A stretch of DNA of 32,386 nucleotides from an uncultured Oscillospiraceae bacterium (GCA_910587995.1 CAJUNS010000030.1:1-32386); one strand, 5' to 3'; shown: positions 1 to 7,794, counted from the stretch's first letter. The notes: generated from the letters alone by a model not told the origin. Numbers and translations are program-made.

Positions 1-10
1 CCGCCCAGTT

Positions 11-86
11 TGGAGCTGGTGAACGGACTCGAACCCCTGACCTGCTGATTACAAATCAGCTGCTCTACCAACTGAGCTACACCAGC
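11..86 (-). tRNA. tRNA-Thr (anticodon UGU)
   Basis: Read on the minus strand the segment folds as a full cloverleaf of 76 nt. The acceptor stem starts GCTGGTG, the D-arm contains AGCTCAGTTGGTAGAGC, the anticodon stem-loop is CTGATTTGTAATCAG with anticodon TGT, and the T-arm contains GGTTCGAGTCC. A 3' CCA is encoded at 11-13. Anticodon UGU reads ACA and related Thr codons. The gene has its own consensus promoter just upstream (112-140). Confidence 0.96.
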
Positions 87-111
87 AGATTTCTCTCTTG
101 AGCGCTTGCTC

Positions 112-140
112 ATTATAACCCATCCCCGCCCAAAAGTCAA
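112..140 (-). promoter_or_regulatory. Promoter of tRNA-Thr
   Basis: On the minus strand there is a -35 TTGACT (135-140), a 17-bp spacer and a perfect -10 TATAAT (112-117). The -10 lies about 25 bp upstream of the mature tRNA 5' end at 86, as expected for a short leader removed by RNase P. Confidence 0.85.
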
Positions 141-285
141 GCCCTATTTTGGTTTTTTTCGATTTATTTTTCCCCCACATGGCAAGGCTCGATTTCCCGC
201 AGAATCAAGCCCCGTAAAAGCAACCAGTATAAACCGCTTCCACCATAATCCCGCTACAGCCCCCATGGGGCCAGGCAGCACACCC

Positions 286-759
286 CTACCCCCGGTTCTG
301 GCTCTTCACGGCCCGCTCAATGTCCCGCTTCGCCGCCCGTTCCGCCATGTCGGCCCGCTTGTCATAGAGCTTTTTGCCCTTGCACAGGCCCACCTGGACC
401 TTCACCCGGCTTCCCTTAAAGTATAGGGACAGGGGTATGAGGGCATAGCCCTGCTGCTTCACCAGGCCGTAAAGCCGGTTGATTTCCCGCTTATGCAGCA
501 GCAGGCGGCGCACCCGCATAGGGTCTTTGTTGAAGATGTTCCCAAAGTCGTACTGGCTGATGTGGCAGCCGTTCAGGAGCATTTCGCCCCCTACCACAGA
601 GCACCAGGAATCCTTCAAATTGGCCCGGCCCTGGCGCAGGGACTTAACCTCTGTGCCCACCAGCTCGATGCCGGCTTCCAGAGATTCCTCCACAAAATAG
701 TCGTGATACGCCTTTTTGTTTTGGGCAATGGTTTTGGTGTTGGATTTTTTCTCGGCCAT
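286..759 (-). CDS. smpB: SsrA-binding protein SmpB
   Basis: The 157-residue protein matches the SmpB family in length and sequence. It has an N-terminal KTIAQNKKAYHDYF segment, the OB-fold signature ELVGTEVKSLRQGRANLKDSW (residues about 33-53) and a basic C-terminal tail (KRDIERAVKSQNRG) that in the family becomes helical in the decoding centre. SmpB binds tmRNA and delivers it to stalled ribosomes for trans-translation. The start ATG has AAGGAGG about 8 nt upstream. No tmRNA (ssrA) gene is visible next to it in this window. The gene lies downstream of recR on the same strand with a gap of about 170 bp. Confidence 0.97.
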   Translation of the reverse strand: MAEKKSNTKTIAQNKKAYHDYFVEESLEAGIELVGTEVKSLRQGRANLKDSWCSVVGGEMLLNGCHISQYDFGNIFNKDPMRVRRLLLHKREINRLYGLVKQQGYALIPLSLYFKGSRVKVQVGLCKGKKLYDKRADMAERAAKRDIERAVKSQNRG

Positions 760-932
760 AGGGGGCCTCCTTTCTGGGCGGTTGGGTCTGGGGAATATGG
801 GGAAAGCGGCATGGGCCTTTTTTAGGGCAAGGCCGCTTCTGGCTGCTTAAGAATTCGCAAAAACTTTTTGTTCTGTCTGGCATTGAGGCGGAAGCCATTA
901 TGCTCGTTGCCCACAAGAAGGCCTCTGCCGGT

Positions 933-1532
933 CTACAGCTCCTGGCGGCCTTCCAGAGCCCGCTGCAGGGTTACTTCATCGGCGTATTCCAAGTCCCCGC
1001 CCACTGGGATACCGTAGGCCAGCCGGGTCACCCGCACCCCCAGGGGCTTAAGCAGCCGGGACAGATACATCGCCGTGGCCTCCCCCTCCACCGTGGGGTT
1101 GGTGGCCATAATCACTTCCTGGACCTCCGGCCCGGTTCGGGCCAGCAGCTCCTTAATGCGCAGCTGGTCCGGGCCAATGCCGGACAGGGGCGAAATTGCC
1201 CCGTGCAGCACATGGTAGCGGCCGTTAAAGTCCCCGGCCCGCTCCAAGGCGAACACGTCCTTGGGGTCCTCCACCACGCAGATCACGGAGCCATCCCGGG
1301 CCTCGCTGCGGCACACTGGGCACAGGTCTCCGTCCGTCAGGTTGCAGCAGACCGGGCAGTAATGAATCTTCTCATGGGCCTGGGTAATGGCCTCCGCAAA
1401 GGCTTGGGCCTCGTCTTTGGCAAGGCCCAAAATGTGGTAGGCCAGCCGCTGGGCGGTTTTGTGGCCGATGCCTGGCAGGCTCTCGAACTTTTCTACCAGC
1501 ACCTCCAGGGGCGGCACATGATAGCGGACCAT
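933..1532 (-). CDS. recR: Recombination protein RecR
   Basis: The protein has 199 residues, the family length. In order it shows a helix-hairpin-helix (LPGIGHKTAQRLA, residues about 19-31), a four-cysteine zinc finger (CPVCCN ... CPVC, about 58-73) and a Toprim domain starting ICVVEDPKDVFALE and ending near GIPVGGDLEYADEVTL. RecR acts with RecF and RecO to load RecA at single-strand gaps. Its ATG overlaps the ybaB stop codon in the arrangement TGATG at 1530-1534, so translational coupling is likely. The order dnaX-ybaB-recR is the conserved Gram-positive arrangement. Confidence 0.97.
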   Translation of the reverse strand: MVRYHVPPLEVLVEKFESLPGIGHKTAQRLAYHILGLAKDEAQAFAEAITQAHEKIHYCPVCCNLTDGDLCPVCRSEARDGSVICVVEDPKDVFALERAGDFNGRYHVLHGAISPLSGIGPDQLRIKELLARTGPEVQEVIMATNPTVEGEATAMYLSRLLKPLGVRVTRLAYGIPVGGDLEYADEVTLQRALEGRQEL

Positions 1533-1882
1533 CAGAGCAGACCAGGCACAGCCATGCCGCCGGACACCGCCGAGAGCTTCTCTTCCTTCTCCTTGGCGGC
1601 GGCGCGCAGCGCCTCGTTGACAGCGGCAGTGACCAGGTCTCCCAGCATTTCCGCGTCCTCGGGATCAATGACCTCAGGTTTAATTTCCACGGACTTCACT
1701 TCCAGCTTGCCGGTAACCGTGGCCTTCACCGCGTCGCCGCCGGAAGCCGCCGTGTACTCCTTCTCTTCCAGCTCGGCGGTAACCGCCTCCATCTGCTCCT
1801 GCATTTTTTGAGCCTGACGGGCCAGCTGCTGCAAATTGGCCGCGCCGGGAGTGTTATAGCCTTGAGGCAATCTTGCTTTCAT
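1532..1882 (-). CDS. ybaB: YbaB/EbfC nucleoid-associated protein
   Basis: The 116-residue protein belongs to the YbaB/EbfC family of small dimeric DNA-binding proteins. Visible family features are the N-terminal helix LQQLARQAQKMQEQMEAV, the region EYTAASGGDAVKATVTGK and the later DPEDAEMLGDLVTAAVNEA. I chose the ATG at 1882 because GGAGGAG lies about 8 nt upstream. The in-frame ATG at 1897 contains part of that Shine-Dalgarno site itself. The gene sits between dnaX and recR and its stop codon overlaps the recR start. A TATAAT box at 1912-1917 could be a local -10, but no good -35 is seen. Confidence 0.93.
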   Translation of the reverse strand: MKARLPQGYNTPGAANLQQLARQAQKMQEQMEAVTAELEEKEYTAASGGDAVKATVTGKLEVKSVEIKPEVIDPEDAEMLGDLVTAAVNEALRAAAKEKEEKLSAVSGGMAVPGLL

Positions 1883-1953
1883 CGTTGTCTCCTCCAAGTG
1901 TATTGTTTTTTATTATATGACTTATGTATTCTATCGTGATTTTCCATAAAGTG

Positions 1954-1980
1954 GAAGGGCGTTCGCCGTTTCGCCCCTTC
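1954..1980 (-). terminator. Hairpin between dnaX and ybaB
   Basis: An inverted repeat of about 9 bp (GAAGGGGCG / CGCCCTTC with a short loop) lies 20-46 bp after the dnaX stop codon. There is no strong T-run behind it on the minus strand, so it may be a weak terminator or an mRNA-stabilising hairpin rather than a full stop. Confidence 0.4.
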
Positions 1981-1999
1981 AAAGGCAGGCAATGTCCGG

Positions 2000-3715
2000 T
2001 TACTGGGAAAGCTCTTCCTGGTCCTGCCGTTCCTCCACAGGCACGCCCAGCTCCCGGGCGCGGCGGGCCAGTTCCTCCATGGGGTCGGCTTCTTCCTGCT
2101 CCGCCGGTTTGCGGTAGGGGCCCAGCTTGTACACCCGGCCCGTAACCTGCAGCACCGCCTGACGCAGGCGGTTGCGCTGCTCGTGCTTTTTCAGCAGCTC
2201 AAAGGCAATATCCGGCGCGTCGATGAGCAGGTAATCCCCGTTCACATAGGCGGCGCTGCCCTCAAAGGCCATGGCCACGCTTTTGGCTCCCCCTTTGATC
2301 ACCTGCAAAATCTCCGGCCAATTTAAGAACCGCTGGGCCCCGGCGGAGAGAGCCTCAATATCGGGGGCGTTCTTGGCCGGAACAGGCGGCGGAGCCGGGG
2401 CGGGCCGGGGCGCGGGAGGCTCAAGGGGCGGCGCGGGCTTCGGCTTGGGGGCCGGCGGAGGCAGGGGCGGCTGAGGTTCATCATCCAGGGCCTCCAGGCC
2501 GGGAATCTCCATCTCCGGCTCCGAAGGGGAAGCTAAGGCCGGCGCTTCCTCCAAGGGCGGCGCGGGCCGGGCCAGCAGGCCTCCCCCCCGTTCCAATGCC
2601 TCCAGGCGGCGCAGCAGGGCCTCAGGGGCGCTGTCCAGCTCTGGCGAACACAGGCGGACAAAAGCCATTTCCAGCTGGGTCCGCTGGCTGCCAAAGCGCA
2701 TCTTGTTCAGCGTCTCCTCAAAGGCGTCCAGGCCGTGGAGGATGTCCGGCAGGGTCATGGAGAGAGCCAGCCCCTCCATTTGCTCCCGCTCCTCCGGGGA
2801 GGCCTGCAGCAGCTCACCGGGGTCCCGCATGGTTTTGCAGAGCATCAGCCCCCGAAAATACCCGGCCAGCTCCTGGCACAAGCGGCCCAGGTCCTTGGAC
2901 TCCTGATGGAGCCGGTGGATGCACGCCAAAGCCGGGGCGGCCTCCCGCCGGGCTACGGCACGGGCCAGCTCGTCCAAATAATCCCTGGCGGCCACGCCCG
3001 CCACCTGACACACGGTTTCCCGGTCCACATGGCGGCTGCGGCCCAGGCACTGGTCCAAAAGGGACAGGGCGTCCCGCAGGGCCCCATCGGCCAGACGGGC
3101 GATGAGCAGGGCCGCGTCCCGGTCCAGCTCCGCCTCCTCCTGACCGGCCACATAGTCCAGCCGGTCCGCCATCTGCCCGGGGGCAATGCGCCGGAAGTCA
3201 AAGCGCTGGCACCGGGAGAGAATGGTGGGCAGCAGCTTGTGCACCTCGGTGGTGGCCAAAATAAACACCACATGGGCCGGAGGCTCCTCCAAGGTTTTCA
3301 GCAGGGCGTTAAAAGCCTGCACGGAAAGCATGTGCACCTCGTCGATAATATAGACCCGGTACTTGGCGGAGGCCGGGGTGAAGTTGGATTCCTCAATCAG
3401 GGTGCGGATGCTCTCCACGCCGTTGTTGCTGGCGGCGTCAATCTCCACCACGTCCAGAATGGAGCCCTCGTCCAAGCCCCGGCACACAGCGCACTGGCCG
3501 CAGGGGTCGCCCTCCACCGGGGTCAGGCAGTTGACGGCCTTGGCCAATATTTTGGCGCAAGTGGTTTTACCTGTTCCCCGGGAACCGGTGAACAGGTAAG
3601 CATGGGCTACACGGCCCCGGGTCAGTTCGTTTTTTAGGGTCTCGGTTACTTGGGGCTGGCCCACCACATCGGCAAAGAAGCGGGGGCGGTATTTGCGGTA
3701 AAGGACCTGATACAT
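2000..3715 (-). CDS. dnaX: DNA polymerase III subunit gamma/tau
   Basis: The 571-residue clamp-loader subunit begins MYQVLYRKYRPRFFADVVGQ. It has the Walker A motif GSRGTGKTTCAK (residues about 44-55), a zinc-binding cysteine cluster (CLTP...CGQCAVC), Walker B DEVHML and sensor 1 region LATTEVHKLLPTILSRCQRF. A proline/alanine-rich linker of about 50 residues then joins the clamp-loader part to the C-terminal tau domain. The frame stays open upstream to 3886, but that extension runs through the SRP RNA gene, and the family start is the ATG at 3715 with GGGGG about 9 nt upstream. It is followed by ybaB and recR. Confidence 0.96.
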   Translation of the reverse strand: MYQVLYRKYRPRFFADVVGQPQVTETLKNELTRGRVAHAYLFTGSRGTGKTTCAKILAKAVNCLTPVEGDPCGQCAVCRGLDEGSILDVVEIDAASNNGVESIRTLIEESNFTPASAKYRVYIIDEVHMLSVQAFNALLKTLEEPPAHVVFILATTEVHKLLPTILSRCQRFDFRRIAPGQMADRLDYVAGQEEAELDRDAALLIARLADGALRDALSLLDQCLGRSRHVDRETVCQVAGVAARDYLDELARAVARREAAPALACIHRLHQESKDLGRLCQELAGYFRGLMLCKTMRDPGELLQASPEEREQMEGLALSMTLPDILHGLDAFEETLNKMRFGSQRTQLEMAFVRLCSPELDSAPEALLRRLEALERGGGLLARPAPPLEEAPALASPSEPEMEIPGLEALDDEPQPPLPPPAPKPKPAPPLEPPAPRPAPAPPPVPAKNAPDIEALSAGAQRFLNWPEILQVIKGGAKSVAMAFEGSAAYVNGDYLLIDAPDIAFELLKKHEQRNRLRQAVLQVTGRVYKLGPYRKPAEQEEADPMEELARRARELGVPVEERQDQEELSQ

Positions 3716-3747
3716 GGCGGCGACCCCCTTTAAAACAGGCAAAAAAG

Positions 3748-3870
3748 TGGGATATGTGAGCGGACAGGCAGCCTGCATCGCCCGGAAACAACCGCTTAAT
3801 GCTGCTCGGTTCCCCGCCTGACATGGTTCACGGCCTTCCGCCGCGCAGACCTGTCCGCCCACATATCCCA
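3748..3870 (-). ncRNA. ffs: Small signal recognition particle RNA (4.5S-type)
   Basis: Read on the minus strand, the two ends pair as one long hairpin: TGGGATATGTG plus GGCGGACAGG against CCTGTCCGC plus CACATATCCCA. The apical part carries the SRP domain IV signature: ACCATGTCAGG, then a CGG/CCG stem closed by a GGAA tetraloop, then the conserved AGCAGCATTAAG strand of the asymmetric loop. This is where Ffh binds. At about 123 nt it is the short form without an Alu domain. A run of six T follows the closing stem on the minus strand, so the helix doubles as a terminator. In Bacillus the SRP RNA gene also sits just before dnaX. Confidence 0.93.
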
Positions 3871-3921
3871 CCAGCGCAAGCCGCACTGGGAATATTCATC
3901 GCAACCTTTTGAGACAGGCCT

Positions 3922-3950
3922 ATTATACCACAAGCCGCGGGGGTTTGCAA
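3922..3950 (-). promoter_or_regulatory. Promoter of the SRP RNA (and dnaX)
   Basis: On the minus strand: -35 TTGCAA (3945-3950), spacer of 17 bp, -10 TATAAT (3922-3927) preceded by TGG, an extended -10. Transcription would begin near 3914, about 44 nt before the SRP helix, so a 5' leader is probably trimmed. It is divergent from the pheST leader promoter at 4015. Confidence 0.85.
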
Positions 3951-4014
3951 CTGGTATTTTTCCGGGCAGGCTGGCCGGGGCCGGTTTTTTCAGCGCTCCC
4001 CCGCCGCAGCCCTC

Positions 4015-4043
4015 TTGACAACCGGGGAAATCCGGCGTATAAT
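4015..4043 (+). promoter_or_regulatory. Promoter of the pheST leader
   Basis: A perfect consensus: -35 TTGACA (4015-4020), 17-bp spacer, -10 TATAAT (4038-4043). The transcript would start near 4050 and run into the Phe-rich leader ORF and the terminator at 4203. Confidence 0.9.
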
Positions 4044-4070
4044 AGCGAAAAAACCCAATTTGAGGCAGCC

Positions 4071-4166
4071 ATGATGAAAAACACGCTTCTTCAGATGAAT
4101 CGCTTCTTTACCCAGCCTACCTTTTTTGCCAACGGGCGAAAGGGCGGGCTTGTGTTGCTGGGCTGA
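4071..4166 (+). CDS. Putative Phe-rich leader peptide of pheST
   Basis: A 31-codon ORF starts 20 nt after the predicted transcription start, with GAGG six nt before the ATG (a second ATG follows at 4074). The middle reads NRFFTQPTFFANGRKGG, so two Phe-Phe pairs (TTC TTT and TTT TTT) fall within eight codons. It lies directly upstream of the genes for phenylalanyl-tRNA synthetase and is followed by a strong terminator. Ribosome stalling on these codons when charged tRNA-Phe is scarce would leave 4148-4158 free, and that segment can pair with the terminator 5' arm. This is the arrangement of a classic attenuator. Translation itself is inferred. Confidence 0.7.
   Translation: MMKNTLLQMNRFFTQPTFFANGRKGGLVLLG
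4148..4158 (+). promoter_or_regulatory. Candidate antiterminator strand
   Basis: GCTTGTGTTGC at this position, inside the last codons of the leader ORF, can form 11 contiguous pairs (three of them G-U) with GCAGCGCGAGC at 4203-4213, which is the 5' arm of the terminator. The two structures exclude each other, and a ribosome completing the leader would cover this strand. Confidence 0.6.
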
Positions 4167-4202
4167 TTTCCTGACGGCTGGAATTGCCGCCAGGCGTGGT
4201 AT

Positions 4203-4241
4203 GCAGCGCGAGCTTTTGGAAAGCTCGCGCTGCTTTTTGTT
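4203..4241 (+). terminator. pheST leader terminator (attenuator)
   Basis: GCAGCGCGAGCTTT pairs with AAAGCTCGCGCTGC around a TGG-type loop in a near-perfect stem, followed by TTTTTGTTTTT. It is an intrinsic terminator standing between the leader promoter and pheS. Confidence 0.9.
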
Positions 4242-4262
4242 TTTGAGAAAGGAGGCGGAAGC

Positions 4263-4361
4263 ATGAAGCCGGAAGCCCCAGGCGTCCATCCCAGGCGGGG
4301 CCCGCCCCGCCGGAAAAGCCTTGAAAGCCTTGGCTTAACGTGTTATAATAACATCACTTGA
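4263..4361 (+). CDS. Possible 32-aa ORF between attenuator and pheS
   Basis: A 32-codon ORF (begins MKPEAPGVHP, ends LTCYNNIT) has an excellent Shine-Dalgarno, AAAGGAGGCGG, 6-8 nt before its ATG. It would be translated only on transcripts that read through the attenuator, because the second pheS promoter lies inside it. The composition is Pro/Arg-rich and resembles nothing I know. It may be chance, or a device that loads ribosomes on the read-through RNA. Confidence 0.2.
   Translation: MKPEAPGVHPRRGPPRRKSLESLGLTCYNNIT
4321..4349 (+). promoter_or_regulatory. Second promoter of pheS
   Basis: -35 TTGAAA (4321-4326), 17-bp spacer, -10 TATAAT (4344-4349) with an upstream TG (extended -10). It lies downstream of the leader terminator, 38 bp before the pheS ATG, so it would give basal pheST expression that escapes attenuation. 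Confidence 0.8.
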
Positions 4362-4386
4362 ACAAAGACGGAAAGGACGTTGCCAG

Positions 4387-5415
4387 ATGAAAGAGAAAAT
4401 GGAAGCCCTGCGCCAAAGCTTTGAGCAGGAGCTGCAAAAGGCCGCCAGCAGCGACGCGGTGGAAAAGCTGCGCGTGGCCTATTTGGGAAAGAAAGGCTCG
4501 GTCACCGAGCTTTTGAAGGGCCTAAAAACCGTAAGCGCCCAAGAAAAAAAGGAGCTGGGGCAGCATGTGAACCACCTGAAAAGGCAGGTGGAGGAAAAGC
4601 TGGCCCAGCGGGTGGAGGCCATCCAGGCCGCCGAAGAGCAGCGGGAGATCGACTCTGCCGAGCAATATGACGTTACCCTGCCCACCGTTGGGGCCAAGGG
4701 CTCTTACCATCCCATCACCATTGTGCAGCGGCAGCTGGAGGAAATTTTTGCCTCCATGGGCTTTGTGGTGGAGGATTATAACGAGATTGTCACGGACTAC
4801 CAGTGCTTTGAGGCGGTGAACATCCCCAAGGACCACCCGGCCCGGGACATGCAGGACACCTACTACCTGGAAAACGGCCAGCTGCTGAAGACCCACACCT
4901 CCGCCGCCCAAAACGCCATTTTGCGCAAATATGGGGCGCCGGTGCGGGCCATTTTCCCGGGGCGCTGCTTTCGCAACGAGGCCACGGACGCCAGCCATGA
5001 AAACACCTTCTTTCAAATGGAGGGCATCATGGTGGACAAAAACATCTCCATCTCCAACCTGATCTACTTTATGAAAACCATGCTCTCCGAGGTTTTTGAG
5101 CGGGACGTAAAGGTCCGGCTGCGGCCTGGGTTCTTCCCCTTTGTGGAGCCGGGCTTTGAGCTGGACATCAACTGCCTGATCTGCGGCGGCGAGGGCTGCT
5201 CCACCTGCCACCACTCCGGCTGGGTGGAGCTGTGCCCCTGCGGGATGATTCACCCCAATGTGCTGCAAATGGGCGGCGTGGACCCAGAGGAGTACACCGG
5301 CTTTGCCTTTGGCCTGGGCCTCACCCGCCTGGTGATGATGAAATACGGCGTCAAGGACATCCGGGACCTGAACAGCGGAAACCTAAAGGCCCTGGGCCAG
5401 TTTGCCCATGAATAA
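4387..5415 (+). CDS. pheS: Phenylalanine-tRNA ligase alpha subunit
   Basis: The 342-residue catalytic alpha subunit of the (alpha-beta)2 enzyme charges tRNA-Phe in the cytoplasm. An N-terminal coiled-coil (residues about 1-90) is followed by class II synthetase motifs: motif 2 GRCFRNEATDASHENTFFQ (about 197-215) and motif 3 GFAFGLGLTRLVMMKYGVKD near the C-terminus. A cysteine-rich insert, CLICGGEGCSTCHHSGW (about 261-277), is typical of bacterial PheS and may bind zinc. GGAAAGGA lies upstream of the ATG. pheT starts 15 nt after the stop codon, so the two form an operon. Confidence 0.97.
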   Translation: MKEKMEALRQSFEQELQKAASSDAVEKLRVAYLGKKGSVTELLKGLKTVSAQEKKELGQHVNHLKRQVEEKLAQRVEAIQAAEEQREIDSAEQYDVTLPTVGAKGSYHPITIVQRQLEEIFASMGFVVEDYNEIVTDYQCFEAVNIPKDHPARDMQDTYYLENGQLLKTHTSAAQNAILRKYGAPVRAIFPGRCFRNEATDASHENTFFQMEGIMVDKNISISNLIYFMKTMLSEVFERDVKVRLRPGFFPFVEPGFELDINCLICGGEGCSTCHHSGWVELCPCGMIHPNVLQMGGVDPEEYTGFAFGLGLTRLVMMKYGVKDIRDLNSGNLKALGQFAHE

Positions 5416-5430
5416 GAGGAGGAGAAGAAA

Positions 5431-7794
5431 ATGCTGATATCTATGAACTGGATCGGCGATTTCGTCGATCTCTCCGGCCTGGACCTGCCGGCCCTCATCC
5501 AGCGCTTCACCCTTTCCACCGCCGAGGTGGAGGAAGTTATGGAGATGGGCCAAAACCTGCGGGACGTGGTGGCCGGTAAAATCCTTTCGGTAGAGAATCA
5601 TCCCGACTCCAAAAAGCTGCACCTCTTAAAGGTGGATGGGGGCGGTCAAATATACGACGTGGTCTGCGGCGCGCCCAATGTGCGGGAAGGGCTCATCGTC
5701 CCCTTTGTAAAAGAGGGGGGCATGGTGGCCGGCCAGGAGATTGCCTGCGCCAAAATTGCCGGGTATGAGAGCCACGGCATGTGCTGCTCGGAGCACGAGC
5801 TGGGCATTTCCGCCGACCACTCCGGCCTGATGGAGCTGCCGGAGGGCACCCCCATTGGGAAAGACATCACCGAAATCTATGCCATTAAGGACACGGTTTT
5901 CGAGGTAGATAACAAGTCTCTTACCAACCGCCCGGACCTGTGGGGCCACTATGGCATTGCCCGGGAGTTCGCCGCCCTCACCGGCCGGGAGCTGCGGCCC
6001 CTGGAGACCGTGGCCCTGGAGGCCTTTGACGGGCTGGACCCTATCGCGATTCAAATTGAGGACCCGGAGCTCTGCCTGCGCTACACCGGCCTGAAGGTGC
6101 GCAACATCACCAAAAAGGTAAGCCCCGTAAACATGCGCATCCGCCTGTTTTACTGCGGCAGCCGGGCCATTAACCTGCTGGCCGACCTGACCAACTACCT
6201 GATGCTGGAAATGGGCCAGCCCATGCATGCCTTTGACTGCGCCAAAGTGGACAAAATCGAGGTGAAGCGCTTCTGTGAGCCCTTCGCCTTTACCACCCTG
6301 GACAGCGTGGAGCGGAGCATTGACGAAAACACCTTGATGATCTGCTCGGGCGGCAAGCCTGTGGCTGTGGCGGGCATTATGGGCGGCCTGGACTCGGAGA
6401 TTGAGGACGGCACCGACAGCCTGCTTTTAGAGTCCGCCAACTTTGACGCCCCCAGCGTGCGCCGGTCCTCCACACGGCTGGGCCTGCGCACTGACGCCTC
6501 CATGCGCTATGAGAAAACCCTGGACCCGGAAATGACCGTGCCCGCCATTGGCCGGTTTTTAAAGCTTTTGCTGGACATTGACCCCCAGGCCCAGGTAATC
6601 TCCCGGCTGACGGACGTGTATGTAAAGCGCTACCCCAAGGTGGAGCTGACCTTTGACAAGGCCTATGTGGACCGGTACACCGGCATTGCGATCAGCCATG
6701 AGCGGATTTTGGACACCCTGCGCTCCCTGGGCTTTGGTGCCCAGTGCCAGGGGGATACCTTCACCGTGGAGGCGCCCTCCTGGCGGGCCACCAAGGATGT
6801 AACCATCAAGGCGGACATTATTGAGGAAATTACCCGCATTTATGGATACGACAATTTCCAGATCTCCACTACGGTCAGCCCGCTGTACCCTCAGAAGAAA
6901 TCCCCCCAGAATAAGGCGGACAATTTCGTGAAGGATATTTTAGTACAGAGCTATGGGCTTCACGAGGTGCACTCTTATATCTGGGAGGACGCCAAAACCT
7001 GCCGGGAGCTGGGGCTGGCCCCTGTGGAAAACGTGAAGCTGCTCAACGCCCAAACCCCGGACCATGAAACCCTGCGCCGGAGTATGGGCCCCACCCTGCT
7101 GGGCTGCGTCCTGGCCAACCGGGCCTTTGACGCCGGGTTCGGCGTGTTTGAGATTGGCCGGGTGTGCGAGGGCCTGGACCAGGACGGCCTGTGCCGGGAG
7201 CGCAAAAAGCTGGGCCTGGCCCTGTTCAGCCGGGTGAAGGCCGAGAAGGAGCTGTACTTCCAGCTGCTGGGCATTCTCAAGGACCTGGGCCAGCGCATTA
7301 AGCGGGCCGGGCTGGCCTTTGCCAACGGCGAGGCCCTTTACGACTGGCAGCACCCCCGGAACACGGCGTTCATCTCCTGCGGCGGGGAGGAGCTGGGCTG
7401 GCTGTGCGCGGTGAAGCCCTCGGTGGCCCGCAAAATCGGCAAGAAAGCCGCGGTGGTCTGCGCCCAGCTGGACATGGACGCTTTCGCCGCCTTGGCCCCC
7501 CAGGACCTGAGCTACCGGGAGCCCTCCCGGTTCCCGGGCATTGATATTGACCTGTCGCTGCTGGTGCCGGACGGTATGCGCTACGCGGACATGGAGCCCG
7601 CCTGGACCGGGGCCGGTCCGGAGCTGGCGGGGGTCAGCCTGATTGACTCCTTTACCCAAAACGGACGCAAGAGCCTGACCCTGCGGTTCGCTTTCTCCTC
7701 TCAGGCCAAGACTCTCTCCAAGGAGGAGGTCCAGCCGGTGGTGGACGGAATTGTGGAGAAGCTGGCGGCAGCGGGGGCGGCCCTGCGGGCATAG
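5431..7794 (+). CDS. pheT: Phenylalanine-tRNA ligase beta subunit
   Basis: The 787-residue beta subunit has the usual full-length domain order. There is an EMAP-like tRNA-binding domain near residues 40-150 (AGKILSVENHPDSKKLHLLK), the B3/B4 editing region (about 210-380, with LTNYLMLEMGQPMHAFD), the B5 domain (about 410-480), the catalytic-like core, and a C-terminal ferredoxin-fold anticodon-binding domain (SRFPGIDIDLSLLVPDG to the end). AGGAGGAG precedes the ATG. The EMAP domain and editing site imply a complete proofreading enzyme. Confidence 0.97.
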   Translation: MLISMNWIGDFVDLSGLDLPALIQRFTLSTAEVEEVMEMGQNLRDVVAGKILSVENHPDSKKLHLLKVDGGGQIYDVVCGAPNVREGLIVPFVKEGGMVAGQEIACAKIAGYESHGMCCSEHELGISADHSGLMELPEGTPIGKDITEIYAIKDTVFEVDNKSLTNRPDLWGHYGIAREFAALTGRELRPLETVALEAFDGLDPIAIQIEDPELCLRYTGLKVRNITKKVSPVNMRIRLFYCGSRAINLLADLTNYLMLEMGQPMHAFDCAKVDKIEVKRFCEPFAFTTLDSVERSIDENTLMICSGGKPVAVAGIMGGLDSEIEDGTDSLLLESANFDAPSVRRSSTRLGLRTDASMRYEKTLDPEMTVPAIGRFLKLLLDIDPQAQVISRLTDVYVKRYPKVELTFDKAYVDRYTGIAISHERILDTLRSLGFGAQCQGDTFTVEAPSWRATKDVTIKADIIEEITRIYGYDNFQISTTVSPLYPQKKSPQNKADNFVKDILVQSYGLHEVHSYIWEDAKTCRELGLAPVENVKLLNAQTPDHETLRRSMGPTLLGCVLANRAFDAGFGVFEIGRVCEGLDQDGLCRERKKLGLALFSRVKAEKELYFQLLGILKDLGQRIKRAGLAFANGEALYDWQHPRNTAFISCGGEELGWLCAVKPSVARKIGKKAAVVCAQLDMDAFAALAPQDLSYREPSRFPGIDIDLSLLVPDGMRYADMEPAWTGAGPELAGVSLIDSFTQNGRKSLTLRFAFSSQAKTLSKEEVQPVVDGIVEKLAAAGAALRA

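Noticed and set aside
1..285. tmRNA (ssrA) next to smpB
   Set aside because: The only RNA gene there is a normal tRNA-Thr cloverleaf; there is no tag-peptide reading frame and no tmRNA acceptor pairing over the expected 350 nt.
900..1811. Long plus-strand frame (303 codons) opposite recR and ybaB
   Set aside because: It is antisense to well-identified genes, has no ribosome-binding site and gives a low-complexity Gly/His/Gln-rich product typical of the reverse strand of GC-rich genes. The same applies to the frames at 2735-3637, 4522-5268, 6940-7854, 13201-14145, 14000-15103, 14319-15227 and 18369-19121.
3716..3886. N-terminal extension of DnaX
   Set aside because: The extra 57 codons run across the SRP RNA gene; the family N-terminus YQVLYRKYRP begins at the ATG at 3715.
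4050..4241. T-box riboswitch before pheS
   Set aside because: The T-box core AGGGTGGTACCGCG is not present; AGGCGTGGTATGCAGCGCG at 4191-4210 is only loosely similar. I see no Stem I AG bulge, and the region is occupied by the Phe-rich ORF and its antiterminator pairing.
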